A DNA stretch of 64,000 bases, taken from the NCBI GenBank assembly GCA_947383835.1, contig CANDEV010000006.1, positions 124,001-188,000 of the forward strand. Direction: 5' to 3'. The stretch comes from an uncultured Clostridia bacterium. Its GTDB lineage: Bacteria; Bacillota; Clostridia; Oscillospirales; Ruminococcaceae. Below, piece after piece: positions 33,380 to 40,958 of this stretch. Each line of letters starts with the position of its first letter. Position 1 is the first letter of the stretch. The notes below the pieces were generated by a model. That model was not told the origin of the DNA. It saw only the letters and a program-made list of their open reading frames with translations, and ran no database searches. A program made the translations under genes and the position numbers.

Positions 33380-34342
33380 ATGGTCTTATCATTTGTTCTG
33401 CTTATAGTTGGCTTTGTGCTGCTTGTAAAGGGTGCGGACTTTTTTGTTGACGGAAGCTCAAGCATTGCAAAGTTTCTGAAAATACCCTCAATTGTTATCG
33501 GACTGACAATCGTTGCTTTCGGTACAAGCGCACCGGAGGCTGCGGTCAGCATTATCGCAGGAATAAAGGGTTCCAACGATATTGCCGTGGGAAACGTTAT
33601 CGGTTCTAATATGTTCAATATCTTGGTCGTACTTGGCATAAGTGCAGCAATAAAGCCTGTTAAGATAGACAGTCAGATAATCAAAAAGGAATTTCCGTTT
33701 ATGTTTCTTGCAACGCTGGCTTTTCTGATAATATCATTTGATACGGCTCTCGGAAACGGTACCGCAAATATTATTTCACGGAATGAAGCATTTCTTCTTC
33801 TGATACTCATGGCGATATTCCTCTATTCTGTAATAACCTCTGCTCTGCGTACCCGAAAGGAAAACGCTGCCTCTCTTGAAGAAGACAAGCCCAAATACGG
33901 CATTGTAAAGAGTATTATATTTACAGTCGGAGGTCTTGCGGGAATTATCATAGGCGGTCAGCTTGTTGTTGACAGCGCAAGCGATATTGCCCGCAGCTTC
34001 GGAATGAGCGAGACACTCGTGGGACTTACCATTGTAGCGGTGGGTACTTCCCTGCCTGAGCTTGTTACAAGCATTGTTGCGGCAAGAAAGGGTGAAAGTG
34101 ACATTGCAATCGGCAACGTTGTCGGTTCAAACGTTTTTAATATTCTTTTTGTACTGGCGGCTTCCGCGGCAATTACTCCAATGAATATCAATGCCCAAAG
34201 CCTCTTCGACCTTGTTATTCTCACAGCTGTAACGGCTCTCACATATGTGTTCTGCGTTACACAGAAGAAGGTAAACCGTCCCGAGGGTATAATTCTTGTG
34301 TTCATGTATATCGGATATATGACCTACGCCATTGTGAGGTAA
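33380..34342 (+). CDS. CaCA family Na+/Ca2+ exchanger (YrbG-like)
   Basis: This 320-residue membrane protein has ten predicted helices in two inverted halves. Each half carries the alpha repeat: GTSAPEAAVSI with GNVIGSNMFNI in the first, and GTSLPELVTSI with GNVVGSNVFNI in the second. The acidic residues in the PE motifs are the cation ligands. It should exchange Na+ or H+ for Ca2+ across the membrane. AAAGGAAG precedes ATG 33380. The next gene starts 4 bp after its stop, so they are cotranscribed. Confidence 0.95.
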   Translation: MVLSFVLLIVGFVLLVKGADFFVDGSSSIAKFLKIPSIVIGLTIVAFGTSAPEAAVSIIAGIKGSNDIAVGNVIGSNMFNILVVLGISAAIKPVKIDSQIIKKEFPFMFLATLAFLIISFDTALGNGTANIISRNEAFLLLILMAIFLYSVITSALRTRKENAASLEEDKPKYGIVKSIIFTVGGLAGIIIGGQLVVDSASDIARSFGMSETLVGLTIVAVGTSLPELVTSIVAARKGESDIAIGNVVGSNVFNILFVLAASAAITPMNINAQSLFDLVILTAVTALTYVFCVTQKKVNRPEGIILVFMYIGYMTYAIVR

Positions 34343-34346
34343 CATT

Positions 34347-34844
34347 ATGAAAACGCTTTGTGAAATAATAAAAATGCAGGTAGTTCCAAACTTTATAAAT
34401 CTTGAAACAGCAATAAATACCTACGACCGAAACGCTCTTGTATGCGGTTCTCCTGCATGGAGATATGTTTACCACACCATTCACTCGGCGGACAAATGGT
34501 TTTTTAATCCGTTTGCTTATTCCGAACCCGAATGGCATGAGGACGGCATGGATAATCCCGACAACCCTTGTTCTGTAGAATTAAGCGACAAACAGCTTTT
34601 GGAGTACCTTTACATTGTAAGGGACAAGACCTTACAATATATTGACAGTCTTACGGACGAAATGCTTGCGGAAAAGCCCGAAAACTGTCCCTACACCCGA
34701 TTGGAGCTTGTTTTAAGGCAGTTCAGGCACATTTCCCTGCACACGGGTATGATTAACGGTCTTACTGTTGAAATAACGGGAAATTTCCCTGTTTACACAG
34801 GAGACAGCAACGCTGAAATGCCGGAAAAGCTTTTTTACGATTAA
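34347..34844 (+). CDS. DinB-like superfamily protein
   Basis: 165 residues, mostly helical, with histidines spaced as in the DinB/YfiT four-helix-bundle fold. They are YVYHTIHSADKW in helix 2 and LRQFRHISLHTGMIN near the end, together a likely three-His metal site. Family members include bacillithiol and mycothiol transferases and many of unknown role, so no reaction can be assigned. It starts 4 bp after the exchanger and is followed 29 bp later by the pyridoxal-kinase-like gene, within one operon. Confidence 0.85.
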   Translation: MKTLCEIIKMQVVPNFINLETAINTYDRNALVCGSPAWRYVYHTIHSADKWFFNPFAYSEPEWHEDGMDNPDNPCSVELSDKQLLEYLYIVRDKTLQYIDSLTDEMLAEKPENCPYTRLELVLRQFRHISLHTGMINGLTVEITGNFPVYTGDSNAEMPEKLFYD

Positions 34845-34873
34845 CACAAATTATTTAAAAAAGGAAGATTTTT

Positions 34874-35734
34874 ATGTACAGCAAATCCGCAAAGGTTGCG
34901 GCAATTCACGATCTGTCGGGCGTGGGAAGATGTTCTCTTTCGGTGATACTGCCCACAATGTCGGCGCAGGGTATTCAGGTCTGTCCAGTGCCGACGGCAA
35001 TATTATCCACTCACACAGGCGGCTTCGGGGACGTTGTTCTCCGCGATCTGACGGACTACATCTCCCCTGCTCTGGAGCATTACAAGCGGCTGGATTACAA
35101 ATTCGACTGCGTATACAGCGGTTTTCTTGCTTCAAAGGAACAGATAGACCATTGTCTTGAATTTTTTGAATATTACAAGGACGCTCTTAAAGTTGTTGAC
35201 CCTGTTATGGCTGACAACGGCAAGCCATACAAGACCTGCACGGCGGAGCTTTGCTCGCGTATGGGTGAGCTTGCGGCAATTGCGGACATTATTACCCCGA
35301 ACATTACCGAGGCGGCTATGTTGTTGGGTGAGAACCCGCTCCAGGCGGACGTTTCCATGCAGAAGATAAAGAGCTATCTTGTACGGCTCTCGGAGCTGGG
35401 TCCAAAAATCGTTGTTATAACAAGCGTTTTTTCAGACGGAAGGACTTACAACGTTGGCTACGACCGCGATCACAGCAAGTTTTGGCGTACTCCTTATAAT
35501 CTGATAAACGCCCACTACCCCGGCACGGGAGACGTTTTCGCTTCGGTGCTGACAGGCTCTATCCTTCGTGGAGACAGTCTGCCTATTGCTATGAACAGAG
35601 CAACGGCGTTTTTGGAACGTGCCATAAAGACCACCTACAGCTACTCCACCGACACGCGGGAGGGTATTATGCTTGAAAGCTGCCTTGATTTTCTTATCAC
35701 AAACCCCACCCTTTGTGACTATGAGCAGATGTAA
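34874..35734 (+). CDS. Pyridoxal/pyridoxamine kinase (PdxK/PdxY-like)
   Basis: 286 residues of the ribokinase-like fold. VAAIHDLSGVGRCSL is at the N-terminus, DPVMADNGKPY in the middle, PNITEAAMLL, and HYPGTGDVFASVL supplies the anion hole and catalytic Asp. The match is to the pyridoxine/pyridoxamine kinase group, which phosphorylates B6 vitamers to PLP precursors. Related HMP kinases (ThiD) use the same fold, so the vitamer is inferred. AAGGAAG precedes ATG 34874. trmL follows 12 bp later. Confidence 0.9.
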   Translation: MYSKSAKVAAIHDLSGVGRCSLSVILPTMSAQGIQVCPVPTAILSTHTGGFGDVVLRDLTDYISPALEHYKRLDYKFDCVYSGFLASKEQIDHCLEFFEYYKDALKVVDPVMADNGKPYKTCTAELCSRMGELAAIADIITPNITEAAMLLGENPLQADVSMQKIKSYLVRLSELGPKIVVITSVFSDGRTYNVGYDRDHSKFWRTPYNLINAHYPGTGDVFASVLTGSILRGDSLPIAMNRATAFLERAIKTTYSYSTDTREGIMLESCLDFLITNPTLCDYEQM

Positions 35735-35746
35735 GGCGGTGGTGAA

Positions 35747-36241
35747 ATGAATATTAACATTGTACTGGTTGAACCGCAGATACCTCAAAACACAGGAAAT
35801 ATTTCCCGAACCTGTGCGGTTACGGGAGCAAGACTGCACCTTGTCAGACCGCTTGGTTTTGAGGTCACTGACAAAAATCTGAAGCGTGCGGGACTGGATT
35901 ACTGGAATGAATTGGATATTACCTATTATGACGGTTTGGAGGATTTTTTCAGCCGAAACAGCGGGAACTTCTATTATTTCACCACAAAAGGGAAGAATAC
36001 ATACAGCGATGTGAGTTTCCCCGACAACTGTTACCTGATTTTCGGGCGTGAGGACGCGGGACTTCCCGAAGCGCTGCTTGTTAAAAATCCCGACAATTGT
36101 CTTAGGATACCTATGCGGCCGCGGCTGAGAAGTCTTAATCTGTCAAATTCCGTGGCTATCGCGGTGTATGAGGTACTGCGGCAGTGGGATTTCCCCGACC
36201 TTGCGGCGGAGGGCAAACTGACACAATATGACTGGGATTAA
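35747..36241 (+). CDS. trmL: tRNA (cytidine/uridine-34-2'-O)-methyltransferase
   Basis: 164 residues, a minimal SPOUT methyltransferase. NIVLVEPQIPQNTGNISRTC is at the start, FGREDAGLP is the SAM loop, and RSLNLSNSVAIAVYE the C-terminal knot. TrmL methylates the ribose of the wobble base of leucine tRNAs. GGTGG precedes the start, 12 bp after the kinase gene. It closes the operon begun by the exchanger. A 77-bp palindromic repeat (36251-36327) follows directly. Confidence 0.95.
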   Translation: MNINIVLVEPQIPQNTGNISRTCAVTGARLHLVRPLGFEVTDKNLKRAGLDYWNELDITYYDGLEDFFSRNSGNFYYFTTKGKNTYSDVSFPDNCYLIFGREDAGLPEALLVKNPDNCLRIPMRPRLRSLNLSNSVAIAVYEVLRQWDFPDLAAEGKLTQYDWD

Positions 36242-36250
36242 ATTATTGTT

Positions 36251-36327
36251 TTGTAGGGGCAGGTTTCATATCCGCCCGTATAGAAAATAAATGCAGTAAC
36301 GGGCGCATATGGAATGCGCCCCTACAA
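36251..36327 (+). repeat. Dispersed palindromic repeat, family A copy 1
   Basis: TTGTAGGGGC (36251-36260) and GCCCCTACAA (36318-36327) are perfect terminal inverted repeats of a 77-bp element. It has an inner CCGCCCGT/ACGGGCGC pair. Related copies are at 38990-39015 and 55951-56018. Confidence 0.75.
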
Positions 36328-36349
36328 GAACGGAAAGGATTTGAACATT

Positions 36350-37216
36350 ATGAGCAAAATAAAATTGATGACCGACTCGGCTTCGGATATTCCGCAGGAG
36401 CTTGAAAAAAAGCACGACATACGTATACTCCGTTTCCCTATTACTTTAGGAGAAAAAGCTTTCTATGACAGGGACTATGACAATTTAGAGTACTACAAAA
36501 TGCTGAAAGACTCAAAGGACTTTCCCACCCATGCGCAAATAACCGCTTTTGAGTTTGTGGAGCTTTACAAAGAGTACTTCGATCAAGGCTATGACGATCT
36601 GATCTATGTTGCTATCGCTTCCCTCGGCTCTGCAACCTACAGCAACGCTGTAATGGCTGTTGACAATTTCTTTGAGGAGTACCCCGAAGCCAAGGGCAAG
36701 TATAACGTCCACGTTATTGATTCGGGAAACTATACGGGAGTATACGGCTACCCGCTTATCCGTTCCGCAGAAAAAATAGAAAAGGGTGCGTCCGCAGAGG
36801 AAGTCATTGCCTATATGCAGGACTGGCTTGCTAACGCGGAAGTACACTTCGGCTGCTACACACTTGAATTTGTAAAGCGTTCGGGACGTGTCAGCACCGC
36901 CGCCGCTTTCGTTGGTGAGCTTATGGGACTTCGTCCCGTAATACAGATAAAAAAGGGCGTTTCCACAACGGACGCAAAGGTGCGGGGCGACAAGGCGGTA
37001 ATTCCCAAAATAGTTGAGATAACCGCTAACAGGATAATTCCCCAAACTCCATATTGTCTTGTGTACGCCGACAACGACGAGCAGGAAAAGGAGCTTACGG
37101 CGGCTCTTACCAAAAAGCTTGGCTACCCGCCCGAAATGTCTTTCAGGATCGGCGGCGTAATTGCGGCAAACGCGGGTCCCGACCTTGTGGGGGCGTTCTT
37201 TAAGGGTAAGGACTAA
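36350..37216 (+). CDS. DegV family fatty-acid-binding protein
   Basis: 288 residues with the two-domain DegV/FakB fold. LMTDSASDIP at the N-terminus and LGSATYSNA, FVKRSGRVS and FRIGGVIAANAGPD are the lipid-headgroup-contacting motifs. FakB proteins present fatty acids to the FakA kinase for entry into phospholipid synthesis; no fakA is nearby. ATG 36350 follows GGAAAGGA by 11 bases. The longer frame would start inside the family A repeat and is rejected. Confidence 0.93.
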   Translation: MSKIKLMTDSASDIPQELEKKHDIRILRFPITLGEKAFYDRDYDNLEYYKMLKDSKDFPTHAQITAFEFVELYKEYFDQGYDDLIYVAIASLGSATYSNAVMAVDNFFEEYPEAKGKYNVHVIDSGNYTGVYGYPLIRSAEKIEKGASAEEVIAYMQDWLANAEVHFGCYTLEFVKRSGRVSTAAAFVGELMGLRPVIQIKKGVSTTDAKVRGDKAVIPKIVEITANRIIPQTPYCLVYADNDEQEKELTAALTKKLGYPPEMSFRIGGVIAANAGPDLVGAFFKGKD

Positions 37217-37253
37217 AAAATTGGTGCGGAACATTTTGCTCCGCACCAATTTT
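37217..37253 (+). terminator. Bidirectional terminator between degV and the anti-sigma gene
   Basis: AAAATTGGTGCGGA (37217-37230) pairs with TCCGCACCAATTTT (37240-37253), a 14-bp stem with A and T flanks on both sides. Confidence 0.85.
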
Positions 37254-37254
37254 G

Positions 37255-38361
37255 TTATTTTACGGGAATTATCACATCCCCTATTGTAATGCTTTCAACG
37301 CTGTCTATGTCTATTGGCTTGTCAAATGAAAAATGAATTACAAAGTTTTTTTCTAAAACAGCATCATTATATTCAGTAGAAGAATAAGAGCACGGAGCAA
37401 TAAATTCCTCGCCGCTGTCAAGCTTTACCGAAACATTGTTCAATATCACAGACCTTCCGTAATTAATGGCTTTTTCCAATGAAATATCAAGCGTTACAGA
37501 TGAATATTCAACATTGGTAATTACCGACGACCATATGCCGCAGTCAACGTTTCTGAACGGTTCATTAACGTTTACGCTGCGTTTTTCGATATTATAATCC
37601 AACGGGAAAGTAACAGTCCAATCGCCGTCGAGCACAACATCTTTATTTTCACGGATATAGTCCAAATAAGCTTTGTCATCTTCATCGTCAATATACACGC
37701 CGTATTTTTCTTGAAGCTTGGCAAATTCCGCAGTATCAAAAATTTTAGAGAGTGTATAAGTGTATGTTGTACCTATAATGCTTTCATTATGATCTGCCAT
37801 AATAACTTTATTTCTGAAATAAACAATTGCGGTAGTTTCGTCAATTAATTCAAATTCTCCTGTACATATATACTGCCCGGTTGAAACAAGTTCTGAAGCA
37901 TTAATATTTCCCATTGCAATCGCTCCTATATGTTCGGGGAAAACGCCGCCGTCGTTTCTTTTTACCTCAATAGCGCCGAACGCTTCGTTTTTTGTGCCAC
38001 CTATACCGAGAACTTTGAATGAAAGCCTGTTGTCCCCCGTTACGGTAACATCTTGAGGTACTGTCGTTATGCCGTCAAGATATTCCGTACCGCTGTTAAA
38101 TATTCCCCCGAAAATCTTTTCAAGGTCGATAAATCCAAGCGCAGAAGCAGCAAGAGTACCCGTTACCAAAACAACTGCAGCAGCCGCTGCCGAAAGGAAA
38201 ATTTTGCCTATCCTGCTTATGCGTACAGGCTTGCGCTTGTTTTCGGAAATATTATCCATTACCCTGCTTTTTACCGCCGCTGCGGTGTAGTTATCCGTCA
38301 CCTCTTCGGGAAATTCCTCGGGAGTGTGCAGGGAAAACAAATCGTAAAAATCAATCTTCAT
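37255..38361 (-). CDS. Anti-sigma factor, DUF4179-like membrane protein
   Basis: 368 residues. The cytoplasmic N-terminus (residues 1-~50) would hold the sigma factor. One membrane helix follows at ~52-72 (IFLSAAAAAVVLVTGTLAASA), then a large extracellular beta-rich domain of about 290 residues, as in DUF4179 proteins. Its start codon lies 11 bp inside the end of the ECF sigma gene, so translation is coupled and the two products should be made in balance. It likely sequesters the sigma factor until an envelope signal arrives; the signal is not evident. No site-1 or site-2 protease gene is adjacent. Confidence 0.85.
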   Translation of the reverse strand: MKIDFYDLFSLHTPEEFPEEVTDNYTAAAVKSRVMDNISENKRKPVRISRIGKIFLSAAAAAVVLVTGTLAASALGFIDLEKIFGGIFNSGTEYLDGITTVPQDVTVTGDNRLSFKVLGIGGTKNEAFGAIEVKRNDGGVFPEHIGAIAMGNINASELVSTGQYICTGEFELIDETTAIVYFRNKVIMADHNESIIGTTYTYTLSKIFDTAEFAKLQEKYGVYIDDEDDKAYLDYIRENKDVVLDGDWTVTFPLDYNIEKRSVNVNEPFRNVDCGIWSSVITNVEYSSVTLDISLEKAINYGRSVILNNVSVKLDSGEEFIAPCSYSSTEYNDAVLEKNFVIHFSFDKPIDIDSVESITIGDVIIPVK

Positions 38362-38902
38362 AAACTATACCTCTTTCCGTAAGTATTTTTTTCAGACGCG
38401 CCCGCGCCCGAAAAAGCCGTGTTTTTGCCGCCTCCTGTGTAATTCCAAGCTTTTCGGCTGTTTCCTTAACGCTGCGGCAGTAATAGTACGTCCCGACAAG
38501 AATCTCTCTGTCGGAGCTTTCAAGCTCTTTAAGAGCCGCCGCCAAAGTTTCCGCAAGAAGAAGCTTATCCGTTTCGTTTTCTATATCGCCCTCGGCGGTG
38601 ATAAACTCGTCCTCCAGCGGCTGCCATTGCTTTGCGGTACGCATTCTGCTCAATGCCTTGTTTCGCGCTGCTGCCGCAAGATAGGATTTGACGTTTTCCG
38701 CGGTGAGAGAATTTGGTTTTTGCCAAACCGCTGTGAAAACGTCGGCGGAAAGTTCCTCCACGTCGCTTTCCGACAGGTCGGGCAGGACTATTCGGCGAAT
38801 TATTGTGCTGACATAGGCTGCGTATTTGTCCATTAACGCTTCAAGTCCGCGGACTTTCCCGCTTTTCAGCAGGCGGACTGTTTCTTTATCTTGAATATGC
38901 AT
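38351..38902 (-). CDS. ECF RNA polymerase sigma factor
   Basis: 183 residues with sigma region 2 (ALMDKYAAYVSTIIRRI...SDVEELSADVFTAVWQ) and region 4 (LESSDREILVGTYYYCRSVKETAEKLGITQEAAKTRL), and no regions 1 or 3: an extracytoplasmic-function sigma factor. It would direct polymerase to promoters with AAC at -35 and CGTC at -10. Such a pair occurs just upstream (38929-38957), so autoregulation is likely. ATG 38902 is chosen because AAAGGAGGT precedes it by 9 bases; the in-frame GTG at 38923 lies within that site. The anti-sigma gene overlaps its end. Confidence 0.93.
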   Translation of the reverse strand: MHIQDKETVRLLKSGKVRGLEALMDKYAAYVSTIIRRIVLPDLSESDVEELSADVFTAVWQKPNSLTAENVKSYLAAAARNKALSRMRTAKQWQPLEDEFITAEGDIENETDKLLLAETLAAALKELESSDREILVGTYYYCRSVKETAEKLGITQEAAKTRLFRARARLKKILTERGIVYED

Positions 38903-38928
38903 ATTCGGATTACCTCCTTTCACTTTTA

Positions 38929-38957
38929 TAGACGCTTATTGTCTTAAAAAGGTTACA
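38929..38957 (-). promoter_or_regulatory. Predicted ECF-type promoter of the sigma/anti-sigma operon
   Basis: On the minus strand TGTAACC (38957-38951) is followed 17 bp after AAC by CGTC (38934-38931). The T-rich stretch after AAC is typical of ECF -35 elements. Confidence 0.6.
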
Positions 38958-38989
38958 CAAGAAAAATTATTTATAAATATTTTGGTACA

Positions 38990-39015
38990 ACAGGCGGGAG
39001 CAAGCCCCCGCCCTA
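38990..39015. repeat. Dispersed palindromic repeat, family A, short copy 2
   Basis: ACAGGCGGG...CCCGCCCTAC: GGCGGG (38993-38998) pairs with CCCGCC (39007-39012) over a short loop. The flanks match the inner part of the TGTAGGGGCGGG family, but the outer arms are missing. Confidence 0.5.
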
Positions 39016-39092
39016 CGTGGTGAGGAAAATGCGATTTAATTTTCGGAATATAATGTTCCAAGAAAATTTTTTTATTGTTTTTTGACAAAGTA

Positions 39093-39121
39093 TTGAAATT
39101 TTCCGCAAAATCTGCTAAAAT
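39093..39121 (+). promoter_or_regulatory. Promoter of the pyrB-like gene
   Basis: TTGAAA (39093-39098), 17 bp, TAAAAT (39116-39121) with extended TGC. The leader is only about 25 nt, so no PyrR-type attenuator fits here. Confidence 0.65.
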
Positions 39122-39153
39122 GATATAGTATGTTTTTGAAAGGCGGCTTTTAT

Positions 39154-40242
39154 ATGGATACGGTCTCAAAATTTACCAATCTTATTGATCTGAACGATAT
39201 GCCCGTGGAGTGGTGGAACAAGGTGGTTGCTCTGGGTAAGGAAATTGCGGAAAACCCTGCGGAATACGCGCAGGCTTGCAATGGAAAAATCATGGCGACC
39301 CTTTTTTACGAGCCGTCCACAAGAACACAGATGTCATTTCAGGCGGCAATGCTGCGGCTTGGGGGAACTATTATCGGCTTTGACAATCCTGCAACGTCCT
39401 CGGTTGCAAAGGGCGAAAATCTTAAGGACACAACAAAAATAGTGTCGGGCTATGCGGACATTATGATAATGCGACACCCTATGGAGGGTTCCGCAAAGGC
39501 TGCCGCGCTTACGGCAGAGTGCCCCATAATCAATGCGGGGGACGGCGGACATCTTCACCCGACCCAGACGCTTACCGACCTGCTAACACTGTCCATGGAA
39601 AAAGGTCGAATGGATAATCTTACCATAGGCTTATGCGGCGATTTAAAAAACGGCAGAACGGTACATTCGCTCTGCAAAGCACTATCATGCTACAAGGGGA
39701 ACAAATTTGTGCTTATTTCCACCCCAGAGCTTCGGTTGCCGTTTTACATAAAGGACATTCTCACGGCGGCGAACTGCGCTTTTGAGGAGGTAAACTCCAT
39801 TGAGGAAGCCATAGGCAGACTGGACGTGCTGTATATGACGAGAATTCAGCGGGAACGCTTCTCCTCGGAGGAAGATTACGAAAAACAAAAGGACGTGTAC
39901 TGTCTTGACAAGGCAAAAATGCTGAAAGCAAAGTCCGACCTGTGCGTACTGCACCCCCTGCCCCGAGTGGACGAGATCGCTATAGAGGTTGACGACGACC
40001 CACGTGCGCTGTACTTCAAACAGGCTAAATACGGTATGTTCGTCAGAATGGCGCTAATTCTCACGGTACTGAAAAACGAGTACCCCACTACCCTGCTGAA
40101 GGGCAAGGTACACAACAGTGTTGAATGTACAAATCCCAACTGCATAACAAGAAAGGAAGATTATCTTCCCAAAAGCTTTATTGGCATCGGCGACACTCTT
40201 GAATGTGAGTACTGCGATGAGCGGGTGCTGAAAAAGCATTAA
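39154..40242 (+). CDS. pyrB: Aspartate carbamoyltransferase with PyrI-like zinc tail
   Basis: 362 residues; the catalytic chain alone is usually ~305. Carbamoyl-phosphate site: PSTRTQMSF. 80s loop: SSVAKGENL. GDGGHLHPTQTLTDL holds the key His; 240s loop: TRIQRERF; LHPLPRVDEI is the second substrate loop. It makes carbamoyl-aspartate, the committed step of pyrimidine synthesis. The last ~40 residues contain CTNPNC (Cys325, Cys330) and CEYC (Cys351, Cys354), the four-Cys zinc module of the regulatory chain PyrI, here without its nucleotide-binding domain. ATG 39154 follows AAAGGCGG; an upstream ATG at 39130 has no site. Own promoter, no neighbouring pyr genes. Confidence 0.92.
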   Translation: MDTVSKFTNLIDLNDMPVEWWNKVVALGKEIAENPAEYAQACNGKIMATLFYEPSTRTQMSFQAAMLRLGGTIIGFDNPATSSVAKGENLKDTTKIVSGYADIMIMRHPMEGSAKAAALTAECPIINAGDGGHLHPTQTLTDLLTLSMEKGRMDNLTIGLCGDLKNGRTVHSLCKALSCYKGNKFVLISTPELRLPFYIKDILTAANCAFEEVNSIEEAIGRLDVLYMTRIQRERFSSEEDYEKQKDVYCLDKAKMLKAKSDLCVLHPLPRVDEIAIEVDDDPRALYFKQAKYGMFVRMALILTVLKNEYPTTLLKGKVHNSVECTNPNCITRKEDYLPKSFIGIGDTLECEYCDERVLKKH

Positions 40243-40255
40243 AGGAGTGTGTCAT

Positions 40256-40483
40256 ATGAAAAGCATTAAAGTAATTTTAGCGGGAATTATACTCATACTT
40301 TCAAGCCTGTTCTGCATGAACATAGTTATTATACCGGACGGACTTGTTCTCGGGCTGTTTATTTTTGGAATTATAGTATGCGTTATAGGCTTGTTTTTCG
40401 TCAAGGACTATGAAGATGACGATGACGAAAGCGATGACGATGACGAAAATGATGACGATTACGGCTGGAACGATGATCTATAA
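40256..40483 (+). CDS. Small membrane protein with acidic tail
   Basis: 75 residues with two hydrophobic helices (about residues 5-24 and 29-50, joined by IPDG) and a C-terminal tail of some 24 residues that is mostly Asp and Glu. AAAGGAG lies 8 bases before ATG 40256, only 13 bp after pyrB, so it is cotranscribed. No family is recognised. The tail would lie on the same side as the N-terminus and could bind cations or a basic partner. Confidence 0.75.
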   Translation: MKSIKVILAGIILILSSLFCMNIVIIPDGLVLGLFIFGIIVCVIGLFFVKDYEDDDDESDDDDENDDDYGWNDDL

Positions 40484-40485
40484 AA

Positions 40486-40517
40486 AGAAAAGCTCCGTTT
40501 CCAAACGGAAACGGAGC
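40486..40517 (-). terminator. Terminator of the HPr-like gene
   Basis: On the minus strand GCTCCGTTTCC and GGAAACGGAGC (40517-40507 and 40502-40492) form an 11-bp stem followed by TTTTCTTTTTAT. Confidence 0.8.
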
Positions 40518-40538
40518 ATAAGCTTTTCTGTTACGGGA

Positions 40539-40769
40539 TTAGTCAACAATGAATTCCTTGATCTGAGCGAAAAATTCGGAAGCATTGTCGGTATGAGCCT
40601 CAAGCTCGATCGGCTTAGAGAGATCCAAGCTGAAGATACCCATAATGGATTTTGCGTCAACCGCATATCTTCCGGAAATAAGGTCAACATCGTAGTCGCA
40701 CTGTGTAACGACCGAAACGAAATTCTTAACATCGTTGATAGTACCTAACATTACTTTAGTTTTATTCAT
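40539..40769 (-). CDS. HPr-fold protein lacking the phosphocarrier histidine (Crh-like)
   Basis: 76 residues of the HPr fold. The regulatory serine region is kept: DAKSIMGIFSLDL with Ser41 equivalent to Ser46 of HPr. The catalytic GLHARPA loop near residue 15 is replaced by GTINDVKNF, with no histidine. It therefore cannot carry sugar phosphate in the PTS but could still be phosphorylated on serine by HPr kinase and act as a CcpA partner, as Bacillus Crh does. ATG 40769 follows GGAGGGA; the longer frame has no site. It is monocistronic with its own terminator. Confidence 0.88.
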   Translation of the reverse strand: MNKTKVMLGTINDVKNFVSVVTQCDYDVDLISGRYAVDAKSIMGIFSLDLSKPIELEAHTDNASEFFAQIKEFIVD

Positions 40770-40958
40770 GATTTGTCCCTCCAAATTCCAAATATTGATT
40801 ATTGCTTTCTGCAATATCATATTTATAGCATAACAGTTTTTTTTGATTAAGTCAAGAGTATTTGCAAAACTTTTTCAATAATTGTAAATACTGCAATTTT
40901 AAAATCACTTGCTGAAAACATCTTTTGATGTTTTGCACAAAGATTATATGGAGATTTT

